This document shows positions 1-7,897 of a DNA stretch of 7,942 bases, in pieces. The position numbers and the translations under genes were made by a program. Within the stretch, counting starts at the first letter, position 1; every line of letters begins with the position of its first letter. The notes beneath the pieces were generated by a model. The model was not told the DNA's origin, made no database searches, and saw nothing but the letters and a program-made list of their open reading frames with translations. The DNA comes from an uncultured Lachnospiraceae bacterium. Its GTDB lineage: Bacteria; Bacillota; Clostridia; Lachnospirales; Lachnospiraceae. The stretch lies in assembly GCA_902783735.1 (NCBI GenBank), contig CACZSE010000044.1:1-7942 (forward strand), read 5' to 3'.

Positions 1-1859
<1,859 letters not shown>

Positions 1860-1872
<13 letters not shown>

Positions 1873-2423
1873 GTGCTCTCACCCATCTCTTTCAATGTCT
1901 CATCGACAAGGTTTTCCTGAACCGATATATCCATGCTGCCGGCAACCGCTTTCATTGCTACCGCTGAAGCAACATTGATCATCTCTTTCTTAACATCGTC
2001 CTTAACACGAAGCTTCTCCTGTTCTGCCTCGGCACCGGCTCTTTCCACGATGGAATGTGCCTCTTCTTTTGCTTTGGCCACTATAGATGCTTCGTTGTCG
2101 ATAGCTTTCTTTCTGGCTGCACTAAGGATACCCTCAGCTTCTTTATCTATGTTCTTAAGTTTATCTTCGTACTGTGCCTTTAATGCAGCTGCTTCTTCCT
2201 GACTTTTTCTCGCCTCATTGAGCTCGTCTTTTATCTTTTCCTGTCTCTTGTTCATGAATTCCCTTGCAGGATTGAACAAAAAGTATGAAAGAAAGAAGAA
2301 CAGAGCAATGACTGCTATGAGAGTCAGAGTTGCATCCGCCAGCAACTGCCAGTCGAGATCAAACAGTCTCGGCTCCATCTCGGCGCTAAGCAGCATCATT
2401 GTAGCTTTTCCTAATCCGCTCAA
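1860..2423 (-). CDS. atpF: F1Fo ATP synthase subunit b
   Basis: Membrane-anchored b subunit of the peripheral stalk, which holds F1 static relative to subunit a. It has one hydrophobic segment at about residues 29-50, then the family's NPAREFMNKRQEKI junction. A long charged Ala/Glu/Lys-rich helix follows to about 165 and would dimerise as a coiled coil. Length is 187 aa including an N-terminal extension. The start chosen is TTG at 2423: it is the first possible start after an in-frame TAA, and AAGGAGG lies 10 nt upstream. Alternatives are ATGs at codons 9, 10 or 16, which have weaker ribosome sites. It follows atpE by 49 nt and overlaps atpH by 13 nt. The function is secure; the exact N-terminus is not. 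Confidence 0.94.
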
Positions 2424-2433
2424 CTCTTATAAG

Positions 2434-2440
2434 CCTCCTT
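2434..2440 (-). promoter_or_regulatory. Ribosome binding site deciding the atpF start
   Basis: AAGGAGG on the minus strand, 10 nt before a TTG codon. An in-frame TAA two codons upstream of the TTG excludes longer starts. The strong site favours TTG over the ATG codons 24 or more nt further in. Confidence 0.6.
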
Positions 2441-2472
2441 TCGATATGATTTCTCTTTTTGAATATAAAGGC

Positions 2473-2739
<267 letters not shown>

Positions 2740-2794
2740 CTAAATTTATAATGAACTTGTTTTATTCACTGTGTGGTTTTATGTTTTCAGATCA

Positions 2795-3514
2795 CTATTC
2801 CGTGGTCATTGCATCTGATATGTAAGTCATGGTCAGCATACAGAAAACATATGTCTGTATCGCACCCGAGAACATATCGAAGTATACATGCAAAGCTGCG
2901 GGCCAGATGATCGCGATCTTACTCAGTAATCCGTAGATGAGCGCCATCATAACTGTTCCCGACAATATGTTTGCAAACAGACGGAGTGAGATCGAGATCG
3001 GTACCGCTATATCACCGATAACATTGATCGGAGCCCAGAAAACCCACGGATCGCACAATCCCTTGATAAATCCCGACACCTTCTGATATTTGAGTTTGTT
3101 AAAGAATATCAGTGTGAAGGTCATGATACCTAACGGTAACGTGGTTCCGTAGTCGGCTGTCGGCGGCCTTAATCCCAAAAGTCCCGATAGATTACTGATG
3201 AGTATAAAAATGAATATGGTCCCAATATAGTTTCTGAATCCTACACCGTTCTTACCCATCGTACCGTCTACCATGCCGTCAAGTTTTTCGACAATGAGTT
3301 CCACAACATTCTGGAAACCCGTCGGCACCTCGTCCGCATGCTTCATCTTTCTGCCGGCCAAAAAGCCAAACAGCATGAGCATCAGAAAAACTATAAGGCT
3401 GCACACATGAGTTGTTGTTATCCATACCGGATGCCCGAAGAAGTTATACTGGAATATTCCATGTATCATGAAATCGACTTCATTGTCGGCGGACAACAGT
3501 AGTCCCATGTCCAT
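2795..3514 (-). CDS. atpB: F1Fo ATP synthase subunit a
   Basis: Stator membrane subunit that forms the ion half-channels against the c ring. At 239 aa and with several strongly hydrophobic helices (about 33-53, 97-117, 125-139, 157-175, 180-205 and 212-235) it fits the family. The essential arginine is R178 in the hallmark SLRLFANILSG; the final-helix motif GAIQTYVF, with Q220, is also present. The ATG at 3514 has a near-perfect AAGGAGGTG ribosome site ending 7 nt before it. That site overlaps the atpI stop codon, so atpI and atpB are probably translationally linked (12 nt gap). A second in-frame ATG two codons later is possible but worse placed. Confidence 0.97.
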   Translation of the reverse strand: MDMGLLLSADNEVDFMIHGIFQYNFFGHPVWITTTHVCSLIVFLMLMLFGFLAGRKMKHADEVPTGFQNVVELIVEKLDGMVDGTMGKNGVGFRNYIGTIFIFILISNLSGLLGLRPPTADYGTTLPLGIMTFTLIFFNKLKYQKVSGFIKGLCDPWVFWAPINVIGDIAVPISISLRLFANILSGTVMMALIYGLLSKIAIIWPAALHVYFDMFSGAIQTYVFCMLTMTYISDAMTTE

Positions 3515-3526
3515 ATATTCACCTCC

Positions 3527-3934
3527 TTATGATCTGTCTTTATATATAAGTCTTTTTACGAGCGGTTGCATGTAAGCTCCCGCTTTCAGACCCATGATCC
3601 CTAAAAATGCTGCCAGCGGATATGCGAAATCGGTCACGCATACACCGGCAAATACTATAAGAATAAAAAAATAACGTATAAGATTGTGTTTAATGGCAAA
3701 TGCCCTGGCCGCCCCGTCGTTGTCCGCATTTATCGTAAGATTTCTGTTAAGGCTCCACCACATATGGTAAGCACATCCGCATGCCAGTGCGATGCCTGTC
3801 CAGAGTCCTATGGTATATGCCGACATGCTGTTTACAAAAAACATTCCGCCAAGCTGCGAGACCGCCCCGAATATGAGTATCCCGATCAGGAGTTGTTTTA
3901 AAGTATCGTCTGTCTTGCCCGGTCTGGTGTTCAT
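3527..3934 (-). CDS. atpI: AtpI-family ATP synthase accessory membrane protein
   Basis: Small membrane protein in the position of AtpI, which helps c-ring assembly and, with AtpZ, has been linked to Mg2+/Ca2+ transport in some bacteria. At 135 aa it shows four hydrophobic segments, at about 13-34, 39-59, 86-104 and 103-122, with a basic tail (KRLIYKD). The family is poorly conserved; here the call relies on length, four-helix topology and position directly before atpB. The ATG overlaps the atpZ stop as ATGA, a classic coupled pair, with GAGG about 10 nt upstream. Confidence 0.85.
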   Translation of the reverse strand: MNTRPGKTDDTLKQLLIGILIFGAVSQLGGMFFVNSMSAYTIGLWTGIALACGCAYHMWWSLNRNLTINADNDGAARAFAIKHNLIRYFFILIVFAGVCVTDFAYPLAAFLGIMGLKAGAYMQPLVKRLIYKDRS

Positions 3935-4158
3935 GATCCGGAATCCTCTTTATCTGAATATGTTTTCTTTGCCAGTATGTAAACATTTCTGCCACCTGCG
4001 GCGGCGCCGACAAAAAACAGTACCACGAACCATATCTGTGTTCCGAAATAACTGTCGATCTTATAACCGGCAAATGCACAGATACATATCGGTACTAACA
4101 TATTTACCGCAAACTGTGTAACAAATGTTAATATTTTAAAATTTTCACGCTTATTCAC
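3931..4158 (-). CDS. atpZ: AtpZ-family membrane protein (AtpZ/AtpI)
   Basis: A 75-residue protein with two membrane segments, at about 10-30 and 42-62. It has the family's pattern of a GYKID motif after helix 1 and a glycine-rich GAAAGGRNVY end to helix 2. AtpZ proteins are encoded first in many atp operons and act with AtpI in c-ring assembly or divalent cation handling; the exact role is unsettled. The start is GTG at 4158, with GAAAGG 8 nt upstream and no closer ATG. It is the first gene after the operon promoter, with an inferred leader of only about 20 nt, and overlaps atpI by 4 nt. Confidence 0.85.
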   Translation of the reverse strand: MNKRENFKILTFVTQFAVNMLVPICICAFAGYKIDSYFGTQIWFVVLFFVGAAAGGRNVYILAKKTYSDKEDSGS

Positions 4159-4167
4159 TGAATAAAC

Positions 4168-4216
4168 CTTTCACACAATCAGATTCATTATACATGATTC
4201 GCCATTGTGTGTAAAG
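4168..4216. repeat. Inverted repeat framing the atp promoter (candidate operator)
   Basis: The left arm CTTTCACACAAT (4168-4179) pairs with the right arm ATTGTGTGTAAAG (4204-4216) over 12 positions with one extra base. The inner 8 bp, CACACAAT and ATTGTGTG, are perfect and centred 32 bp apart, about three helical turns. The arms lie on either side of the -10. The right arm overlaps the -35, and the left arm overlaps the leader and part of the ribosome site. Only one arm would be in the transcript, so a DNA-level operator is more likely than an RNA hairpin. Confidence 0.45.
4187..4215 (-). promoter_or_regulatory. Promoter of the ATP synthase operon
   Basis: On the minus strand, -35 TTTACA (4215-4210) and -10 TATAAT (4192-4187) are separated by 17 bp. 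This is 5/6 and 6/6 to the vegetative sigma factor consensus. The predicted transcript start, near 4180, leaves a leader of about 20 nt that holds the atpZ ribosome site. No other promoter of this quality was seen within the operon. Confidence 0.85.
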
Positions 4217-4283
4217 GAAATGTGACGTCTGATTATTTCAAAAATTCAAGGCTTGCGGGATGTTTTTTCTGACACTTTTGAGT

Positions 4284-4289
4284 TATAAT
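4284..4289 (+). promoter_or_regulatory. Probable -10 element for the DUF402 gene
   Basis: A perfect TATAAT 48 nt before the start codon on the plus strand. The region 16-18 bp upstream (around 4260-4267, TGTTTT) is a poor -35. A transcript would start near 4296. The divergent atp promoter is about 70 bp away, so the two could share regulation. Confidence 0.5.
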
Positions 4290-4337
4290 CATTGATAGCA
4301 AATTCTTTTTCATCACCTAACAGGGGAGGTATCTGTC

Positions 4338-4820
4338 ATGGATTATCCGGTTCTTTATCGTAAACGTCTCATTCCCGAGGAATGTATCCCGCTTAAGGAT
4401 GACATCATTTTATATATGGACGATGATATCATTGTCACAAAGTGGAATACCTTAAAACCCAGAAACGACTTTCACCACGGCTTTTCGTGCTACTTTTTGA
4501 AGGAAGGATATAAGGTCAGCAAATTTCTTGCCGAAGATGACTCTCTTGTATATTGGTACTGTGATATCGTGACCTACCTTTGGGACAGAGCCAAAAATAC
4601 GTTGACAGTAGTCGATCTTCTGGCAGATGTGATAGTAAAACCCGACGGAAAGATGAATGTTATAGATATAGACGAGCTTTGCGAAGCAAAAGAAAAACTA
4701 CTGATCAACGATCAGCAGTTCTTTATATCGGTCAAGCAGCTCGGTGCCCTCATAAAACTTATCCAGGACGGACATTTCCATGATCTTACCGACCGGCTTA
4801 TGGAAAAAATAAAAAATTAA
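4338..4820 (+). CDS. DUF402 domain-containing protein
   Basis: A 160-residue cytoplasmic protein with no signal peptide or membrane segment. The DUF402 core is visible at about 65-118: YWYCDIVTY (72-80), then VVDLLADV (91-98), KPDG (101-104) and VIDIDELCEA (108-117). The acidic residues D76, D93, D97, D110, D112 and E113 match the clustered carboxylates of this fold. Characterised relatives include staphylococcal nucleoside tri-/diphosphatase (Ntdp), where such residues bind a divalent metal, and the RNA-binding FAU-1 type. Which activity applies here cannot be told. The ATG is 8 nt after GGGGAGG. It is the only plus-strand gene, divergent from atp and convergent with the hydrolase, so it is probably monocistronic. 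A nucleotide-hydrolase role would suit the nearby nucleotide genes, but that is inference. Confidence 0.85.
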   Translation: MDYPVLYRKRLIPEECIPLKDDIILYMDDDIIVTKWNTLKPRNDFHHGFSCYFLKEGYKVSKFLAEDDSLVYWYCDIVTYLWDRAKNTLTVVDLLADVIVKPDGKMNVIDIDELCEAKEKLLINDQQFFISVKQLGALIKLIQDGHFHDLTDRLMEKIKN

Positions 4821-4832
4821 AAAAAAGTTTTT

Positions 4833-4851
4833 TTGTTACAGAATTGTTACA
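4833..4851 (+). repeat. 8-bp direct repeat, 11-bp period
   Basis: TTGTTACA occurs at 4833-4840 and again at 4844-4851, one helical turn apart, just after the DUF402 stop. It overlaps a possible -35. It could be a tandem regulator site or chance in AT-rich DNA. Confidence 0.5.
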
Positions 4852-4862
4852 CACACTATGTT
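4833..4862 (+). promoter_or_regulatory. Weak possible promoter for a small RNA
   Basis: TTGTTA (4833-4838) and TATGTT (4857-4862) are separated by 18 bp; each is 4/6 to consensus. A transcript would start near 4868 and meet the stem-loop at 4951. The imperfect palindrome GTATACGTGTAC (4864-4875) covers the likely start. Confidence 0.25.
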
Positions 4863-4864
4863 AG

Positions 4865-4977
4865 TATACGTGTACAAGGTAAGCAAAACCTTTAAAAAAG
4901 AATTGTAAACGTCTCAATCGACGTAACAAGAAAATATACTCCCCCTTTATAGGTCGTTCAGTGATGAGCGACCTTTT
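4865..4977 (+). ncRNA. Candidate small RNA or structured 3' UTR
   Basis: Three hairpins follow in order on the plus strand: AAGGT/ACCTT (4876-4880 with 4888-4892), ACGTC/GACGT (4909-4913 with 4920-4924), and the strong stem at 4951-4974 with its U-tract. There is no convincing reading frame. The first two stems have only 5 bp, so they are weak alone. The stretch could be an independent transcript from the weak promoter upstream or simply the 3' UTR of the DUF402 message. I do not recognise a known RNA family. Confidence 0.25.
4951..4977 (+). terminator. Rho-independent-type terminator (plus strand)
   Basis: A 10-bp stem, AGGTCGTTCA with TGAGCGACCT (one G-U pair in RNA), is closed by a GUGA loop of the GNRA type. 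TTTT follows on the plus strand (4974-4977), then CCCTTT. The minus-strand side runs into ATAAAGG without a T-tract, so it serves the plus strand. It lies 130 nt after the DUF402 stop and 26 nt before the end of the convergent hydrolase gene. Confidence 0.7.
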
Positions 4978-5003
4978 CCCTTTGTCAGAGGAGTATTTTT
5001 CGA

Positions 5004-6167
5004 TCAATAGAATATATGTCCGCCTATCTGTATTCCGCTCAGTCCCTCTATGGGTGTCCTGAAATATACGCAGGTCCCGACATTTGTCTGCCCGCTCATT
5101 GCCGCATCGGCCGCATTATAACATGCCTGAGTGGCCCTGTCCTCAGCAAGGGCAAGCGCAAGTCTTCCGCTTCCGACCGGCGAAAACTGTTTGTTCTGAT
5201 ATATGACTCCGACCACAGTGTCCGGATAGACCGAAGAAAGAACTCTGTTTATCACTACCGCTCCAACCGCAACCTGACCTTCATAAGGCTGATTGCCGGC
5301 TTCGCAATAGATCAGATTTGCAAGCAGATATCTGTCTCCTTCCTCAAAACTTACCTCAGATATATCTCTCCATTTTGACTGTGCTGCCAGTTTTGACAGG
5401 CGTATCTCTTCCGCAAGCTGTTTCTTTAACGCTTCTATGTCCGAAGCTTCCTGAGCAGCCTGTGCCTCAAAGGCAGCTGCGACAGCTTCAGCCGCTTTTA
5501 TCTCTTTGGAATATTTTTTGATATTCGATGAAGTAGCGGCCACATATCCCGTAACCTTCTGCTGTTCGGCGACCACCTGCTCGTGAAGCCCGTCAAGCTC
5601 TTCTTTTTCGCTCAACAGTCTGGCCTCAGTGTCCTCAATGTTCATGCGAGTCTGCTCGAGTTCATCTTTCATCTTTTTGTCATATGCCGAAAGTGACTCA
5701 ATGTATCCGTTTTTATTTAAAAGATCGGCAAAACTTTTTGCGGAAAAAACCATCTCGGTAAACATGAAGTCCTGTTTTTCGTACATGAACTGAATGCGCT
5801 TTTTCATGGCCGCATACTGGTCTGCTTCTGCCTGCTTTGCCACCTCGAGATCTGCCTGAGTCTGCTCTATCTCACTTTTTTTGTCATCTATCTGTTTTTC
5901 GAGATCGGCAAGGTTTTCGCTCACCTCTTCGAGCTGATCGTTAAGCTGAGCCAGTTCTCCCTGAAGCGAATCTTTTACATCATTCAGATCCTCAATATTC
6001 TCTTTTGTCTCATGAAGATTCTTCTTTGTCTCTTCATGCTGCTGCTGAGCCTTCTCAAGTTTTTCTTTGGTGGTCTCGGCATAAGAAGAAAAAGACGGCA
6101 ATATCGAAAAAAACATTGTAACGGACAATATGAGAGCCACCGTCTTAGAACTCCGTAGCTTATACAT
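5004..6167 (-). CDS. Secreted coiled-coil cell wall hydrolase, SleB (Hydrolase_2) domain
   Basis: A 387-residue exported protein predicted to cut peptidoglycan outside the membrane. It has a signal peptide at about 1-30 (basic start, hydrophobic core, probable cleavage SYA/ETT). A long Glu/Lys/Gln/Ala-rich coiled coil runs from about 31-255. It is interrupted at about 128-162 by a less charged FMYEKQDFMFTEMVFSAKSF segment like the hairpin of PcsB-type wall proteins. The C-terminal SleB-like domain is at about 272-387. The motif LIYCEAGNQPYEGQ contains the presumed catalytic Glu289, and the protein ends in the family-like GIQIGGHIFY. SleB of Bacillus is a spore cortex lytic transglycosylase, but this architecture suggests vegetative wall remodelling or division. 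The ATG overlaps comEB by 8 nt and has only a weak ribosome site, so coupled translation is likely. Confidence 0.88.
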   Translation of the reverse strand: MYKLRSSKTVALILSVTMFFSILPSFSSYAETTKEKLEKAQQQHEETKKNLHETKENIEDLNDVKDSLQGELAQLNDQLEEVSENLADLEKQIDDKKSEIEQTQADLEVAKQAEADQYAAMKKRIQFMYEKQDFMFTEMVFSAKSFADLLNKNGYIESLSAYDKKMKDELEQTRMNIEDTEARLLSEKEELDGLHEQVVAEQQKVTGYVAATSSNIKKYSKEIKAAEAVAAAFEAQAAQEASDIEALKKQLAEEIRLSKLAAQSKWRDISEVSFEEGDRYLLANLIYCEAGNQPYEGQVAVGAVVINRVLSSVYPDTVVGVIYQNKQFSPVGSGRLALALAEDRATQACYNAADAAMSGQTNVGTCVYFRTPIEGLSGIQIGGHIFY

Positions 6168-6645
6168 CTATGGTTATCTGCCTTCCGCTGTGTTCATATT
6201 TGATATATTTAACCCCCGCTGCGTCAAACATTCTCTTTGAAGCGATGTTTCCGGGCGTATTTATATACTTGTCACTGTCATATATGACAGTTTTAATGCC
6301 GCTTTGAATGATGGCTTTTGCGCATTCATTGCACGGGAAAAGGGAAACGTAAAGTTTCGCACCCTGAAGTCCGCCGTTTCCTCCTCTGTAATTGAGTATT
6401 GCATTGAGCTCGCTGTGAGTCACATATGCATATTTGGTCTCAAGAACATCTCCGTCTCTCTCCCACGGAAACTCCTCATCGGAACAGCCGTTGGGAAAAC
6501 CGTTGTATCCCATGGATAATATCTTATTGTCTTCGCTGACTATACAGGCTCCCACCTGAGTATTGGGATCTTTCGAACGCATGCCAGCAAGTTTGGACAC
6601 GCCCATGAAGTATTCATCCCATTTGATATAATCCGTTCTTTTCAT
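6160..6645 (-). CDS. comEB: dCMP deaminase (ComEB family)
   Basis: Zinc-dependent deaminase that converts dCMP to dUMP, feeding dTMP synthesis in the cytoplasm. At 161 aa it has the family length. The first metal motif is T-H-S-E-L-N-A-I with zinc ligand H77 and catalytic E79; the second is PCNECAK with C105 and C108. The family usually reads HAE, so Ser78 is a mild variant. The MGYNGFPNG substrate-loop motif (45-53) is present. GAGGG lies 7 nt before the ATG, and the gene follows upp by 22 nt. Placement with upp and rpiB groups pyrimidine supply genes. The name refers to homology with the B. subtilis com locus, not to a competence role here. Confidence 0.93.
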   Translation of the reverse strand: MKRTDYIKWDEYFMGVSKLAGMRSKDPNTQVGACIVSEDNKILSMGYNGFPNGCSDEEFPWERDGDVLETKYAYVTHSELNAILNYRGGNGGLQGAKLYVSLFPCNECAKAIIQSGIKTVIYDSDKYINTPGNIASKRMFDAAGVKYIKYEHSGRQITIDV

Positions 6646-6667
6646 GCTCAGCCCTCATTTATCAAAA

Positions 6668-7297
6668 CTATTTTGTTCCGAATATCCTGTCTCCCGCATC
6701 TCCGAGTCCCGGAACTATATATGCATTTTCGTTGAGTTTCTCGTCCTTTGCTCCTATATAGATATCAACATCGGGATGAGCCTTCTGCATAGCCTCTATA
6801 CCTTCCGGAGCTGCAATGATGCATAGGAAATGTATCTTTTTACATCCTTTATCCTTTAACATCTGAATGGCTGCGACAGCAGATCCTCCCGTAGCCAGCA
6901 TGGGATCCACCACAAAAACTTCTCTTTCGCTGCAGTCTGCCGGAAGCTTGCAGTAGTATTCTATGGGCTTATGGGTCTCAGGGTCTCTGTAAAGGCCTAT
7001 GTGACCTATCTTGGCAGCCGGAATAAGAGAAAGCATGCCATCTACCATACCGAGTCCCGCTCTGAGAATGGGTACTATGGCCATTTTCTTTCCTTTAAGC
7101 TCTTTTACCGTAGTTTTGCAGATGGGTGTTTCGATATTTACTTCTTCAAGTTCAAGCTCTCTTGTTGCTTCATAACAGATGAGCATTGCTATCTCGGAAA
7201 TGGTCTGTCTGAAGTCTTTTGTTCCCGTATCCAGTCTCCTGATATATCCGATCTTGTGCTGGATGAGCGGATGATCCATGATAAATGTCTTTGCCAT
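6668..7297 (-). CDS. upp: Uracil phosphoribosyltransferase
   Basis: Pyrimidine salvage enzyme: uracil + PRPP gives UMP + pyrophosphate. Its 209 residues match the usual 208-209. The PRPP-binding loop [12 protein letters not shown] is at 129-140, and the uracil-binding C-terminus [16 protein letters not shown] is at 193-208. The conserved PILRAGLGM is at 76-84 and [11 protein letters not shown] at 101-111. The ATG has a GGGAGG ribosome site with good spacing. It lies 44 nt after rpiB and 22 nt before comEB. In B. subtilis upp also lies just upstream of the atp operon. No anomaly seen. Confidence 0.98.
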   Translation of the reverse strand: MAKTFIMDHPLIQHKIGYIRRLDTGTKDFRQTISEIAMLICYEATRELELEEVNIETPICKTTVKELKGKKMAIVPILRAGLGMVDGMLSLIPAAKIGHIGLYRDPETHKPIEYYCKLPADCSEREVFVVDPMLATGGSAVAAIQMLKDKGCKKIHFLCIIAAPEGIEAMQKAHPDVDIYIGAKDEKLNENAYIVPGLGDAGDRIFGTK

Positions 7298-7341
7298 ATC
7301 TTAACCCTCCCTTTAAAAATCATATGTATATGTCATTGTTT

Positions 7342-7770
7342 TTAACCTTCGATCAGGTCGATCCTGCGCTGATGTCTCTCCTCGCCGGAAAACTCGGTAT
7401 CAAGGAATGTATCTACTATCTCATTTGCCAGCATGGGACCGATCAGTGCGGCTCCCATTGCCAGTACATTTGCATTGTTGTGCAGTCTTGTCATCTTTGC
7501 CGATAACGGCTCGCTGCAAAGTGCACATCTGATGCCCTTTGTCTTATTGGCAGTGATTGATATGCCTATACCTGTAGTACAGATGACTATGCCCTTTTCG
7601 CAACTGCCATCGGCTACTGCTTCGGCTACGGCATGACCGTATACCGGATAGTCGCAGGAGCTCTTGTCGTAGCAGCCGTAGTCCTTGCAGTCTATCCCTC
7701 TCTCTTCAAGATGTTTGATTACGGACATCTTCAGATCATATCCGCCGTGATCACTTCCTATTGCTATCAT
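7342..7770 (-). CDS. rpiB: Ribose-5-phosphate isomerase B
   Basis: Interconverts ribose 5-phosphate and ribulose 5-phosphate in the pentose phosphate pathway, which supplies PRPP for upp. From the ATG at 7770 the protein is 142 aa. This start gives the family's MIAIGSDHGG beginning and has GGAGG 6 nt upstream; an ATG nine codons earlier would place that ribosome site inside the gene. Key residues are D7/H8 in SDHGG, the catalytic C64 in VICTTGIGIS, H97 in RLHNNANVL, and the basic EERHQRRIDLIE tail. Most relatives have CGTG where this has CTTG. LacA/LacB (galactose-6-phosphate isomerase) are related, but a single complete gene beside upp favours RpiB. Confidence 0.95.
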   Translation of the reverse strand: MIAIGSDHGGYDLKMSVIKHLEERGIDCKDYGCYDKSSCDYPVYGHAVAEAVADGSCEKGIVICTTGIGISITANKTKGIRCALCSEPLSAKMTRLHNNANVLAMGAALIGPMLANEIVDTFLDTEFSGEERHQRRIDLIEG

Positions 7771-7832
7771 GTTTAACCTCCGACAAACTGTAATCATTAT
7801 ACCCGGCTAATATATAAGCCATACCTTTACAT

Positions 7833-7862
7833 ATCATACCACAAAATATATTTCCGTTTAAA
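7833..7862 (-). promoter_or_regulatory. Promoter of the rpiB-upp-comEB-hydrolase operon
   Basis: Minus strand: -35 TTTAAA (7862-7857, 4/6), an 18-bp spacer, then TGG followed by -10 TATGAT (7838-7833, 5/6). The TGn gives an extended -10. Transcription would start near 7826, about 55 nt before the rpiB ATG. Confidence 0.65.
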
Positions 7863-7897
7863 TGCTTTCTAACAAAATTTAGTGGTTTTTCATTGTT

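Noticed and set aside
3747..4121. Overlapping ORFs of about 110 codons on both strands across atpZ/atpI
   Set aside because: Shadows in other frames; atpZ and atpI have the membrane pattern, ATGA coupling and operon context.
4819..4834. A8-G-T7 run right after the DUF402 stop as a terminator
   Set aside because: No loop and only A-U pairs; the stem-loop at 4951-4977 is far stronger.
4858..4908. 16-codon plus-strand ORF after the DUF402 gene (ATG to TAA)
   Set aside because: No ribosome site upstream, overlaps the promoter-like element and first hairpin, and is within chance length.
4951..4974. Same stem-loop as a bidirectional terminator for the hydrolase operon
   Set aside because: On the minus strand it is followed by ATAAAGGGGG, with no U-tract.
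4964..5062. Plus-strand ORF starting in the terminator stem and running into the hydrolase 3' end
   Set aside because: Start is inside the stem-loop, no ribosome site, and antisense to a well-supported gene.
7839..7890. CCAC...GTGG inverted repeat followed by T5 as a plus-strand terminator
   Set aside because: Loop of about 29 nt, AT-rich arms, and no plus-strand gene upstream to terminate.
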